DNA of 64,000 nucleotides from Celeribacter naphthalenivorans (GTDB lineage: Bacteria > Pseudomonadota > Alphaproteobacteria > Rhodobacterales > Rhodobacteraceae): assembly GCF_020524585.1 (NCBI RefSeq), contig NZ_JAIVLK010000005.1, positions 248,001 through 312,000 on the forward strand, written 5' to 3'. The notes beneath the pieces were generated by a model, which did not search any database, had not been told where the DNA came from, and saw only the letters and a program-made list of their open reading frames with translations. Each line of letters opens with the position of its first letter. The stretch's first letter is position 1. This document shows, piece by piece, positions 37,404-46,410 of the stretch. The translations under genes were made by a program, and so were the position numbers.

Positions 37404-37573
37404 CGCCGGGCCACAACGCGGGCCACCACGGCCAAGGCGGCGATCAACGCCAGCGTTGCCAGAAAGAACCAGAATTCGGCGGTGGCGGATTGGGCCTGTG
37501 GGATCGGGCGGTCGAAAGTTTCGGCGACGGCGGGCGAGGCCAAAAAGAGCGGAAGAAGGGGGAGAAAACGCAT
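37400..37573 (-). CDS. 57-residue signal/anchor protein of the nor operon (NnrT-like)
   Basis: MRFLPLLPLFLASPAVAETF is a signal peptide, followed by DRPIPQAQSATAEFWFFLAT and one transmembrane helix with a basic end. The protein begins two bases after norD stops. R. sphaeroides has a small gene nnrT at the same place between norD and nnrU, so this is probably its counterpart; the comparison rests on position and size, not on alignment. The longer open frame upstream lies inside norD. Confidence 0.65.
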   Translation of the reverse strand: MRFLPLLPLFLASPAVAETFDRPIPQAQSATAEFWFFLATLALIAALAVVARVVARR

Positions 37574-37574
37574 A

Positions 37575-39464
37575 TCAACTCTCCTGTGTGAGGCTGCGGT
37601 AAATATCGGGAAGCGCGCGCAAAAGGCGCTCGGGATGGGGCAAAAGCGTAAATCCGCCCCGGCCAAAGATGCGGGCGAACCAATCCTGCCCATCCTCATC
37701 GATGATCACGCCATGAAGCGTCAGTCCGGCGCGTCGGGCCTCGCGGACGGCCATGTGGCTGTCTTCGATGCCGTGCTGGCCTTCGTAATGATCGAGATCG
37801 TTGGGCTTGCCATCGGTGAGCACGATCAACAGCTTTCGGCTGGCGGTCTGCTCGGCCAGTTGCGTCGTGACATGGCGGATGGCGGCGCCCAGCCGGGTGA
37901 AATGGCCGGGTTTCAAGGCGGCGATATTCTCTTCGATCTTATGGTCCATCGGGTCGGCAAAGCTTTTGATCCGCGACACGAACACCCGGTCCCGGCGCAG
38001 CGAGGAAAAGCCCCAGATGCCAAAGCGGTCGCCAGCGGCATCAATCCCGGCGCTGAGCGCCAGCATGGCCTCGCGCGCCACGTTGATCACGGAGGTGTCG
38101 CCAATCGCGGCCTCGGTCGAACGCGAGGTGTCGATCAGAAAGGCCACGGCCAGATCGCGATCCACCTTGCGGGCCTGTTGCCAGATCCGGTCCGATCCGC
38201 GCCCGGTGGCGATGAGATCGGCGCGGGTGCAGATCACCGCTTCGAGATCGAGCTCTTCGCCATCCACCTGACGCGGGCGCAGCAGGCGTTTCGGGCGCAG
38301 CGCCTCGAATTGCCGCCGCACGGCACGGATATGACGGGGATCGGGACGAAACCCATCGCCCGCGCCGGGCACCACAGGGGCCTCAAGCACCCGGCAATGC
38401 CCCTCCATATAGCTGCGGGTGCGGTGGTTCCATTCGGGATAGACATGCGTGCCCGCGAGGCGTTCATGTTCGGCGTCACTGGGCGAGAGATCGAGATGCA
38501 GACGCAGGCGCGTGGCGGCTTTGCGGTTGTGTTTGCTGAGCGTGATCCGGTCCTGATCGTCTGCGGCCTTGGCGGCGTTTTCGTCGTCGTCATCGACGGA
38601 ACGGTTGATGTTCATCGCCTCGACCCAGGACAGGATCGATTCAAAACGGTGAATGATAAAGCTGTCGCGCCGCTGGGTCTGATCGAGATCGCGCCGCTCG
38701 CCAAGCTTGCGTTTCGATTGTGCGGCGGCGGGGGCGGGGGCGCTTTGTGGCTCTTGCATGTCGCTGGCGCCTTGCCCCGATCTGGGGCGTTCGAACCGAA
38801 GCCAGATCGGCACAGGCGCGAGCGGCATGTAGCCGTTTGCGGCCTCCGGCAGCACGAGGTTTTGCGTCTCTCCGCCAAGCTGATCGCGCACCGCCTGTTC
38901 CAGAATGGTCTCCGCCTGCGGGCGCATAAGATTGCCGCGCCGCGCCGCGCAAAGAGCCGCCAATTCACGATAGGCGGGGCGCAAACCGGGACAGGTCAGA
39001 TAGGCCTGATCGCAGGCCCGGGCATTGGCGCGGATTTGGGCACAGTCCATCTCCGGGCCGTCTTCTGCGGCAGGCAACTCAGGGGCTGCGTCGCCCTGAC
39101 TGGCCGCCAGAGCGATCAGCCAGAAATAGGCAGCCCGGTTGAGCCGGGCCTCCGGGAAAACCTCCATCACCGGCGGCAGGCGCAGGTGTTCCGTGTCGAA
39201 ACTGGCCACATGTTCCGTCTCGCGCGCCGCCCCGAGCCTGCGCCGCAGCGCGGTGCGGTGACGGACCGGCGTGGGGGCCGCTTCGACGATCTCGACGCCT
39301 GCGCCACCGCCCAAGGCCCGAAAGAGCAACGAGAGCGAGGGACGCAGATCGGCAAGCGTGACGGCGGCCTCGGGAAAGCGGCTGTCGGCGCCGATGTCCT
39401 TGGCCAGATCGTGCCAGAGATTGCCCACCGTTTCCTCGGGTTCCATCAGGTCCATCAAGCGCAT
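37575..39464 (-). CDS. norD: Nitric oxide reductase activation protein NorD
   Basis: A 629-residue cytoplasmic protein needed to make active nitric oxide reductase together with NorQ. The C-terminal third is a von Willebrand A domain with the metal-site motif DTSRST in LAVAFLIDTSRSTEAAIGD and the later TDGKPNDLDHYEG. The middle is rich in charged residues. The start at 39464 lies ten bases after norQ. It belongs to the MoxR-VWA chaperone type, in which the AAA+ partner (NorQ) remodels a metalloenzyme. Confidence 0.95.
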   Translation of the reverse strand: MRLMDLMEPEETVGNLWHDLAKDIGADSRFPEAAVTLADLRPSLSLLFRALGGGAGVEIVEAAPTPVRHRTALRRRLGAARETEHVASFDTEHLRLPPVMEVFPEARLNRAAYFWLIALAASQGDAAPELPAAEDGPEMDCAQIRANARACDQAYLTCPGLRPAYRELAALCAARRGNLMRPQAETILEQAVRDQLGGETQNLVLPEAANGYMPLAPVPIWLRFERPRSGQGASDMQEPQSAPAPAAAQSKRKLGERRDLDQTQRRDSFIIHRFESILSWVEAMNINRSVDDDDENAAKAADDQDRITLSKHNRKAATRLRLHLDLSPSDAEHERLAGTHVYPEWNHRTRSYMEGHCRVLEAPVVPGAGDGFRPDPRHIRAVRRQFEALRPKRLLRPRQVDGEELDLEAVICTRADLIATGRGSDRIWQQARKVDRDLAVAFLIDTSRSTEAAIGDTSVINVAREAMLALSAGIDAAGDRFGIWGFSSLRRDRVFVSRIKSFADPMDHKIEENIAALKPGHFTRLGAAIRHVTTQLAEQTASRKLLIVLTDGKPNDLDHYEGQHGIEDSHMAVREARRAGLTLHGVIIDEDGQDWFARIFGRGGFTLLPHPERLLRALPDIYRSLTQES

Positions 39465-39474
39465 GGTGGGTCTC

Positions 39475-40281
39475 CTAACCGTAGATCGTCGAGACCAGAT
39501 CGCGCAGCGCTTGCTGCACGTCGGGCTCGTCGGTGAGCGGTTCGATGATGGCGACCTGAAGCGCCTGATCGACGCCCATCCCCCCCGCCATGAGCCGCGC
39601 GGCATAGGTCAGAAGGCGGGTGGAGACGCCTTCTTCGAGGTCCATGCCGGAAAGCGCGCGGATGTGCCCGGCCAGCCGCACCAGAGGCGCCACGCGGCCC
39701 GGCTCCAGCCCGCTTTCCTGACTGACCACGGCGATCTCAAGATCGGGTTTCGGGAAGTCGAAGGAGAGCGACAGGAAGCGTTGCCGGGTCGAAGGTTTCA
39801 GCCGTTTGAGCACGTTTTGATAGCCGGGGTTGTAGGAGGCGACGAGCATAAATCCCGGCGGCGCGACAAGCTCCTCGCCGGTGCGGTCGATCATCAGGGT
39901 ACGGCGACTGTCGGTGAGCGGGTGCAGCACCACCGTGACGTCCTTGCGCGCTTCGACCACCTCATCGAGGTAACAGATCGCGCCCTCGCGCACGGCACGG
40001 GTCAGCGGCCCGTCCACCCATTCGGTTTCGCCGCCTTTCAACAGGTAACGTCCGATGAGATCGGCGGCGGACAGGTCATCGTGACAGGCCACCGTATAGA
40101 GCGGTTTGCCGAGACGCGCCGCCATATGTTCGACAAAGCGGGTTTTGCCGCAGCCGGTCGGCCCCTTCAAAAGAAGGGGCAAACCGTTGTCATGGGCCGT
40201 CTCGAACAGATCGCATTCCAGGCCCGTGGGCTGATAGAATGGCAGGTCGGCTGCGAGATCGGGAGAGAGATCGAGGGTCAT
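39475..40281 (-). CDS. norQ: Nitric oxide reductase activation ATPase NorQ
   Basis: A 268-residue MoxR-class AAA+ ATPase that works with NorD on the NorCB complex. Walker A is GPTGCGKTRF near residue 42, Walker B is ICYLDEVVEARKD, and the sensor region ASYNPGYQ follows. The ATG at 40281 is preferred because AGGAG lies seven bases before it; the ATG at 40287 has almost no spacing. The start is two bases from the norB stop. Confidence 0.96.
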   Translation of the reverse strand: MTLDLSPDLAADLPFYQPTGLECDLFETAHDNGLPLLLKGPTGCGKTRFVEHMAARLGKPLYTVACHDDLSAADLIGRYLLKGGETEWVDGPLTRAVREGAICYLDEVVEARKDVTVVLHPLTDSRRTLMIDRTGEELVAPPGFMLVASYNPGYQNVLKRLKPSTRQRFLSLSFDFPKPDLEIAVVSQESGLEPGRVAPLVRLAGHIRALSGMDLEEGVSTRLLTYAARLMAGGMGVDQALQVAIIEPLTDEPDVQQALRDLVSTIYG

Positions 40282-40283
40282 GG

Positions 40284-41633
40284 TCATTCTCCTGCGATGG
40301 GCTGGGCCGGGCCGGGTTCGATGACTTCGCGTTTGCGCACCACCACCAGCGAATAGATGAAGATGAGTGCGCCCACGACCACCGCCGCACCTGCGCCGAA
40401 CCGCATCAGGTAGAAGACGGAGAGGCTGTCCTGGACCTCCATGTAATAGGAGCCGAGCACGCGTTGCATATGGGTCTGGATGGTGCCCGCGAAGGTCAGA
40501 ACAAAGGTCATGAAGGCCATGCCGCCGGTCATCAGCCAGAAAGAGGTCATGTTGAGCACTTGGTTGTAGGGATCACGTCCGCGCAGCATCGGCATGGCAT
40601 AGGTGAAGACCGCGAGATTCAGGGCGACATAGGCGCCGTAGAAGGCGAGGTGGCCGTGGGCGGCGGTGATTTGGGTGCCATGGGAGTAGAAGTTCACCCC
40701 ATGCAGCGTGTGCAGGAAACCCCAGACGCCCGCGCCGAAGAAAGCCACCGTGGAGGAGCCCAAGGACCACAGGAGCGCGGCCTTGTTCGGGTGGTTCTTG
40801 CGGCCCTTCCAGACCATGACGAAGGCGAAGGACATCATCAGGAAGAAGGGGATAACCTCAAAGGTCGAGAAAACGGAGCCGATCCACTGCCAGTAGCCCG
40901 GCGTGCCGATCCAGTAGAAATGGTGGCCGGTGCCGAGGATGCCGGAGAACAGCGCGGTGGCGACGATGACATAGAGCCATTTTTCCACCACCTCGCGGTC
41001 GACGCCCGTGAGTTTCAGCATCAGGTAGCCAAGGATTGCCGCCATCACGAGTTCCCATGTGGCCTCGACCCAAAGGTGCACGACCATCCACCAGTACATT
41101 TTATCCAGGCTGAGGTTTTCCGGGTTGATGAAGGCGAAAACCCACAAAAGGCACAAAAGCCAGAGCCCCATCAACAGCACATTGGTGATCGCGGTTTTGC
41201 GCCCCGCGAGCACGGTCATCGAGATGTTCACAAGGAAAATCACCGCCGCGACGAGAATGCCGAATTTGACCCAGAGCGGTTGTTCGAGGAATTCGCGCCC
41301 GCCGTGGATGCCCACGAGGTAGGAGCCGACCGCGCCGAGCGTGCCGACCATCAGAAGGATCAATTGCAGATAGGCCAGTTTGACCGAGAACAGCTCGCGC
41401 TCCGCCTCTTCGGGCACAAGGAAATAGGCGGCGCCGAAAAAGCCCAAGAGGAGCCAGACGATCAGCGCATTGGTGTGGATCATGCGGATCACGTTGAAGG
41501 GCAGGATCTCGGAGAGCGTGTTGGGCGAGACATAGATCCACCCGGCCAGAAGCCCGCCCAGCACCTGAACGCCGAACAGCGCCATCGCGCAGTAGAAATA
41601 GGCTTTCGCCACGGATTGGGATTGGTATTTCAT
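40284..41633 (-). CDS. norB: Nitric oxide reductase large subunit NorB
   Basis: The 449-residue catalytic subunit of the cytochrome c-dependent NO reductase, with twelve membrane helices. Heme and iron ligands are visible: MIHTNALIVWLLLGFFGA, HLWVEATWELVMAAILGYL, GTGHHFYWIGTP and HGHLAFYGAYVALNLAV. It reduces two NO to N2O. Translation of norQ is coupled at its end. The short N-terminus shows this is the cNor form, not the quinol-using qNor. Confidence 0.98.
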   Translation of the reverse strand: MKYQSQSVAKAYFYCAMALFGVQVLGGLLAGWIYVSPNTLSEILPFNVIRMIHTNALIVWLLLGFFGAAYFLVPEEAERELFSVKLAYLQLILLMVGTLGAVGSYLVGIHGGREFLEQPLWVKFGILVAAVIFLVNISMTVLAGRKTAITNVLLMGLWLLCLLWVFAFINPENLSLDKMYWWMVVHLWVEATWELVMAAILGYLMLKLTGVDREVVEKWLYVIVATALFSGILGTGHHFYWIGTPGYWQWIGSVFSTFEVIPFFLMMSFAFVMVWKGRKNHPNKAALLWSLGSSTVAFFGAGVWGFLHTLHGVNFYSHGTQITAAHGHLAFYGAYVALNLAVFTYAMPMLRGRDPYNQVLNMTSFWLMTGGMAFMTFVLTFAGTIQTHMQRVLGSYYMEVQDSLSVFYLMRFGAGAAVVVGALIFIYSLVVVRKREVIEPGPAQPIAGE

Positions 41634-41645
41634 CTGAATATCTCC

Positions 41646-42098
41646 TTAGCCCGCGTCGTTCGGCGGCCAGCCTTGGGTGTCGGTTTGATCGGCCCAGCGC
41701 AGAAACTCCGCGAGGGCGCGCATCTCTTCCTCGGTGATCTCGAAATGCGGCATCTGGCGACGGCCTTCGATGCCGGAGGGCTGCGCCTGCATCCAGCCGT
41801 CGAGCACCTCATAGGCGCCCTCAGGATCGTCTGCGACGCCCCAGCGGGTCATGACATTGCCCAGTTCGGGCGCGAAATAGGCGCCTTCGCCATGCAGCGT
41901 GTGACAGTTGATGCAGGAATTTCTCTCCCAGACATGTTTGCCCAGCGCGACCTCTTCGGTCAGCGGCATGCCTGCGGTGGAGCTGTCGACAATATAACGG
42001 TGGCTTTGTGCGGTCAGCGCGATGAACACCACGACGAAGAAGATGGATCCTCCGTAAAAGATGTTGCGCGCCCGCGTCTTGGTCAGAATTTCAGCCAT
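41646..42098 (-). CDS. norC: Nitric oxide reductase cytochrome c subunit NorC
   Basis: The 150-residue c-type cytochrome subunit of NO reductase. An N-terminal anchor helix (NIFYGGSIFFVVVFIALTA) is followed by the heme site CINCH near residue 62, and the methionine ligand is likely in GRRQMPHFEITEEE. First gene of the minus-strand operon norCBQD-(57 aa)-(77 aa)-nnrS-nnrU, with an NnrR-type box upstream. Confidence 0.98.
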   Translation of the reverse strand: MAEILTKTRARNIFYGGSIFFVVVFIALTAQSHRYIVDSSTAGMPLTEEVALGKHVWERNSCINCHTLHGEGAYFAPELGNVMTRWGVADDPEGAYEVLDGWMQAQPSGIEGRRQMPHFEITEEEMRALAEFLRWADQTDTQGWPPNDAG

Positions 42099-42161
42099 GG
42101 TGGGCCTCTCTTTGGGGTCACTTGATGTCCCCAGAGCTAGCCGCCCTGAAATGCCCGAAGT

Positions 42162-42175
42162 TTGCGCCAGCGCAA
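42162..42175. promoter_or_regulatory. NnrR/FNR-type box between norC and the DUF1858 gene
   Basis: TTGCGCCAGCGCAA is a perfect palindrome of form TTGCG-N4-CGCAA, the reported NnrR target in Rhodobacter. Its centre is about 70 bases before norC and 55 bases before the DUF1858 start, so it may serve both divergent transcripts. Confidence 0.85.
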
Positions 42176-42223
42176 CGTTCAGACATATTCAGCGATTTAG
42201 ATTGATCGTCGAAAGGACATGCC

Positions 42224-42481
42224 ATGCCCCTGACACGTATTTCCGATCCCGATTTGACATTGAATGATCTTATGACCACCTGGCCTGCGACGATCGACGT
42301 CTTTCTGCGCCATAAGATGCTATGCGTTGGCTGTCTCGTGACGCCGTTTCACACCGTCGAAGATGCCTGTGCGGAATACCGTCTCGATCAGGACAGTTTC
42401 TTAGGCGAATTGCGCGCCGCGATTAATTCGCCGCCACACCCCGGCACAGCAGCACCAGACGATGTGGGTCGGTCACTGTGA
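42224..42481 (+). CDS. DUF1858 domain protein
   Basis: An 85-residue protein of the DUF1858 type, with the diagnostic HKMLCVGCLVTPFHTVEDACAEY pattern in which CxxC-like cysteines follow a short helix. Such proteins accompany NO/nitrite-related and hybrid-cluster genes and are related to the N-terminal part of ScdA iron-sulfur repair proteins. The last 59 bases overlap the end of the convergent nnrR gene. Transcription from the shared NnrR box is likely. Confidence 0.85.
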   Translation: MPLTRISDPDLTLNDLMTTWPATIDVFLRHKMLCVGCLVTPFHTVEDACAEYRLDQDSFLGELRAAINSPPHPGTAAPDDVGRSL

Positions 42482-43145
42482 TCCGCTTGCGCTTGCTGGA
42501 CACAAGGCCCTGTTTTTCCCAGGCGCTCAACAGGCGCGAGACGGTGTGCAACGTGGTGGCGGTCATTTCCGACAGGTCCTGACGGGTGATCGGAAAGTCG
42601 ATCTCGATGCCGCCCTCGACCTTGCGCCCGGTCTGGTTGATCAGCCGTAACAGCGCATTCGCCACCCGTTGTTCGACCTGCTGTGTCGCCATTTCGACGA
42701 TCCGGTTGTTCATCTCACCGATCCGCTGCCCCACGGTCTTATAGGTCTCGGAGGCAAAGCCGTCATAGCGCACGGCGAATTCGTCCCAGACCCGCATCGG
42801 CCAGCTCAGGATGATCGCCTCTGAGGCGGTGACAGATGTGGCCGGATAGGTGTCCCGTCCGATGGCTTTGGCGATGCCGAACAATTGGCCCGAGGGAATA
42901 TGGAGCGCGATCACCTGCTCGCCGGCCGGCGTGATCCGCATCACCCGGATATACCCGTCGAGCAACATGAAGAATCGCTCCGCAGGCGCGCCCTCTTCGA
43001 ACACGGCCACGCCTTCGCCGAGGCGGCGCACGCTGGCGACATCGAGAATCTCGCGAATCTGCCGTTTGTCCAGCTTTGAAAAGGGCGGAACATGGCTCAG
43101 CAAGCTCTCGTCGAGGCGCGGCATTGTTTTGGGTGTGTCCTCCAT
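42423..43145 (-). CDS. nnrR: NnrR-type Crp/Fnr regulator of denitrification
   Basis: A 240-residue Crp/Fnr-family activator that responds to nitric oxide. A cyclic-nucleotide-like sensing domain (VFEEGAPAERFFMLLDGYIRVMRI) is followed by a helix-turn-helix (ITRQDLSEMTATTLHTVSRLLSAWE) in which the recognition helix contains T-x-x-T-V-S-R. No N-terminal cysteine cluster is present, so it is not an oxygen-sensing FNR. It lies between the nor and nir promoters, both of which have TTGCG-N4-CGCAA boxes. Confidence 0.9.
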   Translation of the reverse strand: MEDTPKTMPRLDESLLSHVPPFSKLDKRQIREILDVASVRRLGEGVAVFEEGAPAERFFMLLDGYIRVMRITPAGEQVIALHIPSGQLFGIAKAIGRDTYPATSVTASEAIILSWPMRVWDEFAVRYDGFASETYKTVGQRIGEMNNRIVEMATQQVEQRVANALLRLINQTGRKVEGGIEIDFPITRQDLSEMTATTLHTVSRLLSAWEKQGLVSSKRKRITVTDPHRLVLLCRGVAAN

Positions 43146-43235
43146 TGGGCCTTCTAAGCACAGGTTTGTGCTTTAATCCAAGTGCTGTTGTTCGAATTGT
43201 TTTTTGTCCCGCCGGTCCGAAAATTTCTCAGAAGT

Positions 43236-43249
43236 TTGCGCCATCGCAA
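43236..43249. promoter_or_regulatory. NnrR/FNR-type box between nnrR and pseudoazurin
   Basis: TTGCGCCATCGCAA is again a TTGCG-N4-CGCAA palindrome. Its centre is about 69 bases before the pseudoazurin start and about 97 before nnrR, consistent with activation of the nir genes and possible autocontrol. Confidence 0.85.
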
Positions 43250-43311
43250 ATTCCGGTCACGAAACCGTGTCTACAAGGAGGGCGAAAACAGACAAACCGA
43301 AAGGACAGACA

Positions 43312-43740
43312 ATGTTTCGCCCCCTGATCTCCGCTTTGGCCCTCGCTGCGCTGTTTGGAACAGCGGCCCACGCCGAAGTGTTCGAGGTGCACATGCTCAA
43401 CAAAAATGGCGATGAACGCATGGTTTTTGAGCCTGATTTTGTACAAATCGCACCTGGTGACACGGTGAAGTTCATCCCCACGGACAAAAGCCACAACGCC
43501 CAAAGCATCGACGAAATGATGCCTGAAGGCGCGGCCTCCTTTGTCGGCAAGATCAATCAAGAACTGGATGTCACCTTCGACGTCGAAGGGCTCTATGCCG
43601 TGAAATGCAACCCGCATTACGCCATGGGCATGGTGATGACCGTCGCCGTGGGCGAGACCACGGTTCCCGAAGGCTTCCTCGAAGGCCGTGTGCCGAAAAA
43701 AGCCAAAGAGCGGTTCGAAGCCCAGCTCGGCAATCTCTGA
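43312..43740 (+). CDS. Pseudoazurin
   Basis: A 142-residue type 1 copper protein of the periplasm that passes electrons to NirK or other reductases. A signal peptide (LISALALAALFGTAAHA) precedes the cupredoxin domain. Copper ligands are the histidine in DKSHNAQS, then Cys, His and Met in KCNPHYAMGM. The start at 43312 has AAGGAC upstream; the frame extended earlier covers the NnrR box and is not coding. First gene of the nirK transcript. Confidence 0.97.
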   Translation: MFRPLISALALAALFGTAAHAEVFEVHMLNKNGDERMVFEPDFVQIAPGDTVKFIPTDKSHNAQSIDEMMPEGAASFVGKINQELDVTFDVEGLYAVKCNPHYAMGMVMTVAVGETTVPEGFLEGRVPKKAKERFEAQLGNL

Positions 43741-43816
43741 AATATCAACGATAACAAAGAATAACGACCCGACGCACAAGACAACAAAAAAACTCTAAAA
43801 ATTCTTGGAGGGTCAC

Positions 43817-45037
43817 ATGACCAATTACATCAACCCCGGTCTCGTCAAAACCAACCGTCGCAACGTGCTGCGCGGCTCGCTTCTTGCTGGTGCTGCTGCC
43901 GCTGTCGGCGGAGCTGCCGCCGCCACGCCTGTGCGCAAATCCGCACCGCTGGCCGCGCCGCGCGCCGCCGCGCCGAAATTCATTCAGGCCGAGGCTCAGG
44001 CGCAGGCCGCCGCTCCGAAAGTCGATCTCTCCGGCTACACTCGCGTGAAACAGGAGCTTGTCGCCCCGCCGTTTGCCCCCGAACACGAACAGGTCGCCAC
44101 GGGTGGACCGAAGATTGTCGAGATCACGATGGAGACCAAAGAGATGCTTCTGACGGTGGACGAAGACACGGGCGCGGAAATCTGGGCGCTGACCTATAAC
44201 GGTTCCGTCCCCGGCCCGCTGATCATCGTGCATGAGGGCGATTATGTCGAACTCACTCTGCGCAACCCGACGGATTCGATGATGGAACACAACATCGACT
44301 TCCACGCCTCCACGGGCGCGCTGGGCGGCGGTGGCCTGACCCATGTCTTCCCGGGCGAGGAAACCGTGCTGCGCTGGAAAGCCACGAAACCGGGCTGCTT
44401 CACCTATCACTGTGCGCCGGGCGGGGCGATGATCCCCTATCACGTGACCCATGGCATGAACGGTGCGGTGATGGTCTTGCCGCGGGACGGTCTGAAAGAC
44501 CGCGATGGAAATCCGCTGAAATACGACAGCATCGCCTATATCGGCGAACAGGATTTCTATCTGCCGGTCGACGACAATGGCGACTACAAAACCTATGAGG
44601 CCGCCGGGGACGATTACGCCGACAGTCTTGACGCTATGCGGACGCTGGTTCCGACCCATGAGGTGTTCAACGGCTCCGTTGGTGCGCTGACCGGTGAGAA
44701 TGCGCTGAAGGCGAAAGTCGGCGACACGGTTCTGATGATCCACAACCAGGCGAACCGCGACACCCGTCCGCACCTCATTGGCGGCCATGGCGATTATGTC
44801 TGGGAGGCAGGGTCCTTCTCTGACGCGCCGCAAACCGGTCTTGAGAGCTGGTTCATCCGGGGCGGCTCGGCGGGCGCTGCGATGTATACTTTCATGCAGC
44901 CGGGGGTCTACGCCTATGTGAACCACAACCTGATCGAAGCTGCTTTGCTCGGGGCCACCGCTCACTTCGTGGTGGAAGGGGAGTGGAACAACGCCCTGAT
45001 GGAACAGGTCGTCGCCCCGAAAAGCATTGAGGCCTGA
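43817..45037 (+). CDS. nirK: Copper-containing nitrite reductase NirK
   Basis: Reduces nitrite to nitric oxide in the periplasm. The 406-residue precursor has a twin-arginine signal ([17 protein letters not shown]), then two cupredoxin domains. Copper ligands are visible in [24 protein letters not shown] and [10 protein letters not shown] in domain one and in [11 protein letters not shown] of domain two. The ATG at 43817 follows TGGAGGG by four bases; a start four codons earlier is weaker. It lies 76 bases after pseudoazurin without a terminator. Confidence 0.98.
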   Translation: MTNYINPGLVKTNRRNVLRGSLLAGAAAAVGGAAAATPVRKSAPLAAPRAAAPKFIQAEAQAQAAAPKVDLSGYTRVKQELVAPPFAPEHEQVATGGPKIVEITMETKEMLLTVDEDTGAEIWALTYNGSVPGPLIIVHEGDYVELTLRNPTDSMMEHNIDFHASTGALGGGGLTHVFPGEETVLRWKATKPGCFTYHCAPGGAMIPYHVTHGMNGAVMVLPRDGLKDRDGNPLKYDSIAYIGEQDFYLPVDDNGDYKTYEAAGDDYADSLDAMRTLVPTHEVFNGSVGALTGENALKAKVGDTVLMIHNQANRDTRPHLIGGHGDYVWEAGSFSDAPQTGLESWFIRGGSAGAAMYTFMQPGVYAYVNHNLIEAALLGATAHFVVEGEWNNALMEQVVAPKSIEA

Positions 45038-45051
45038 CGGAGGCTGAACCG

Positions 45052-45822
45052 ATGACCGGCACCACATCTCATACGATCTGGACGTCCCTTCCAAAGATCA
45101 TGGCAGGTGTAGTGACGGTCGCGATTATCGGGGGCGCGTGGGGAATGCTGCGCGGCCCCGATCTGACCTATGTGCCTGAAATGGCCGAACATCCGGTGGT
45201 GTTGCCGGACCACCGCAACCTGTACGTTCAGAAATTCGAAGTCACCGTGGCGGAATGGAATGCGTGCCATGCCGATGGGGCCTGTGATCTGGAACTGCGT
45301 GCACCTGCAGGCGAAGACCCGACACTTATTCCCGCCACCGGCCTCAATTTTGTCGATGTGAGCCAGTATCTCGACTGGATCAATCGCCGTGCCCGGCACG
45401 AGTTTCGCCTGCCCACGATGGAAGAATGGGAATTCATGGCGAAGGATGTCCTGCCCGAGGAACCCGATCCGATTTTCACCGATCCGGAGCTGAGCTGGGC
45501 CTCGGCCTATCTGACCGAAGGCCTCGCCCCCCGGCGCCTGATGCAGCGGGGCAGTTTTTCGGTCAGCGCAGAAGGCATTGTCGATCTCGATGGCTCGGTC
45601 TGGGAATGGACCGAGGATTGTTACGCGGGCGACGGCGGTGTGCCCATCGACCGCGACCGCTGCCCGGCGTTTTTTGCCGCGGGCGAACATATCGCCGCCA
45701 TCCCTTACCTCGTCCGCGACCCGGCGCGCGGCGGCTGCGCCGTAGGAAGCCCGCCCGCGCATCTGGGACTCAGACTGGTGTCGGAGAAGGGCGTCGCAAC
45801 GCGCTTTTTGAGGCGTTGGTGA
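45052..45822 (+). CDS. nirV: NirV, FGE-sulfatase (SUMF1) domain protein
   Basis: A 256-residue protein with an N-terminal membrane anchor and a formylglycine-generating-enzyme-like fold. Recognisable pieces are YVQKFEVTVAEWNACHADGAC and RLPTMEEWEFMAKDV, plus a C-terminal VWEWTEDCYAG. In Rhodobacter and other bacteria nirV follows nirK and belongs to the same regulon, but is not essential for nitrite reduction and its reaction is unknown. The FGE copper cysteines are not clearly present. Confidence 0.92.
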   Translation: MTGTTSHTIWTSLPKIMAGVVTVAIIGGAWGMLRGPDLTYVPEMAEHPVVLPDHRNLYVQKFEVTVAEWNACHADGACDLELRAPAGEDPTLIPATGLNFVDVSQYLDWINRRARHEFRLPTMEEWEFMAKDVLPEEPDPIFTDPELSWASAYLTEGLAPRRLMQRGSFSVSAEGIVDLDGSVWEWTEDCYAGDGGVPIDRDRCPAFFAAGEHIAAIPYLVRDPARGGCAVGSPPAHLGLRLVSEKGVATRFLRRW

Positions 45823-45944
45823 GAGGCGGCGCGTGTCTTAGGGGCTTTGATGCCGATCCGCTCTTGCCAGGACAAAAGGTAAAAGGCGCAGGCCATCTGC
45901 GATAGAGAAGGGGCCGAAGAGGTGAACTTGCACCGCCCAGCTGT

Positions 45945-46335
45945 TTGGCCGAAGTGTCAAATTCCGCGCGCCTGCACGCTGCGCATCTCGAAGGCTACGC
46001 CGTCGTGCCCTCGTCTGTCCGACCGGAGGACGGGGCGTCAGAGGCGGCTTTGGCGCTATTGTATGGCTCTGCCGGTTGCCGATCTGTCCGAAGTCGAAGA
46101 TCGCCCGCTGTCCTATGCGCGGTCTCTGTTCGATCACTTCGGCTATTTTCCGCCCGGGCGTGATGGCGGCTCAGCAAGCCTGTTCAACGCCCGTTTGCTC
46201 AACAAGGTCGAACTGGCGACAGATGCGGCGGCTGATCTGATCTATTCCTTCGCCTCCGACCCGCAAACGGCGGAAGGTGCGCTGCGACAACATGCTCAAA
46301 CGCCGCAAGAGAAAGGACATTTGCGGCACTTGAGG
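45945..46335 (+). pseudogene. Possible frameshifted gene remnant after nirV
   Basis: The 588 bases from 45823 to 46410 contain no intact gene. Coding-like codon use runs in one frame from 45945 to about 46060 (AHLEGYAVVPSSVRPEDGA) and continues in the next frame to about 46335 (LSYARSLFDHFGYFPPG). The switch at about 46062 looks like a single frameshift within one former gene of about 130 residues. I know no homologue. Sequencing error or two small unrelated frames are alternatives. Confidence 0.4.
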
Positions 46336-46410
46336 CGGCGGGCTAGGGCGGTGCACGTCACATGAATTTTGTGTTTCATCTGTCGTGAAAAAGGCTTTTA
46401 AAATGGGCCT

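Noticed and set aside
37482-39536. 684-residue plus-strand open frame opposite norD
   Set aside because: Antisense shadow of a well-supported gene; the residue make-up is typical of the mirrored frame of GC-rich codons.
40239-42125. 628-residue plus-strand open frame opposite norB/norC
   Set aside because: Mirror of two verified membrane-protein genes; composition rich in His, Gln and Asp as expected from antisense reading.
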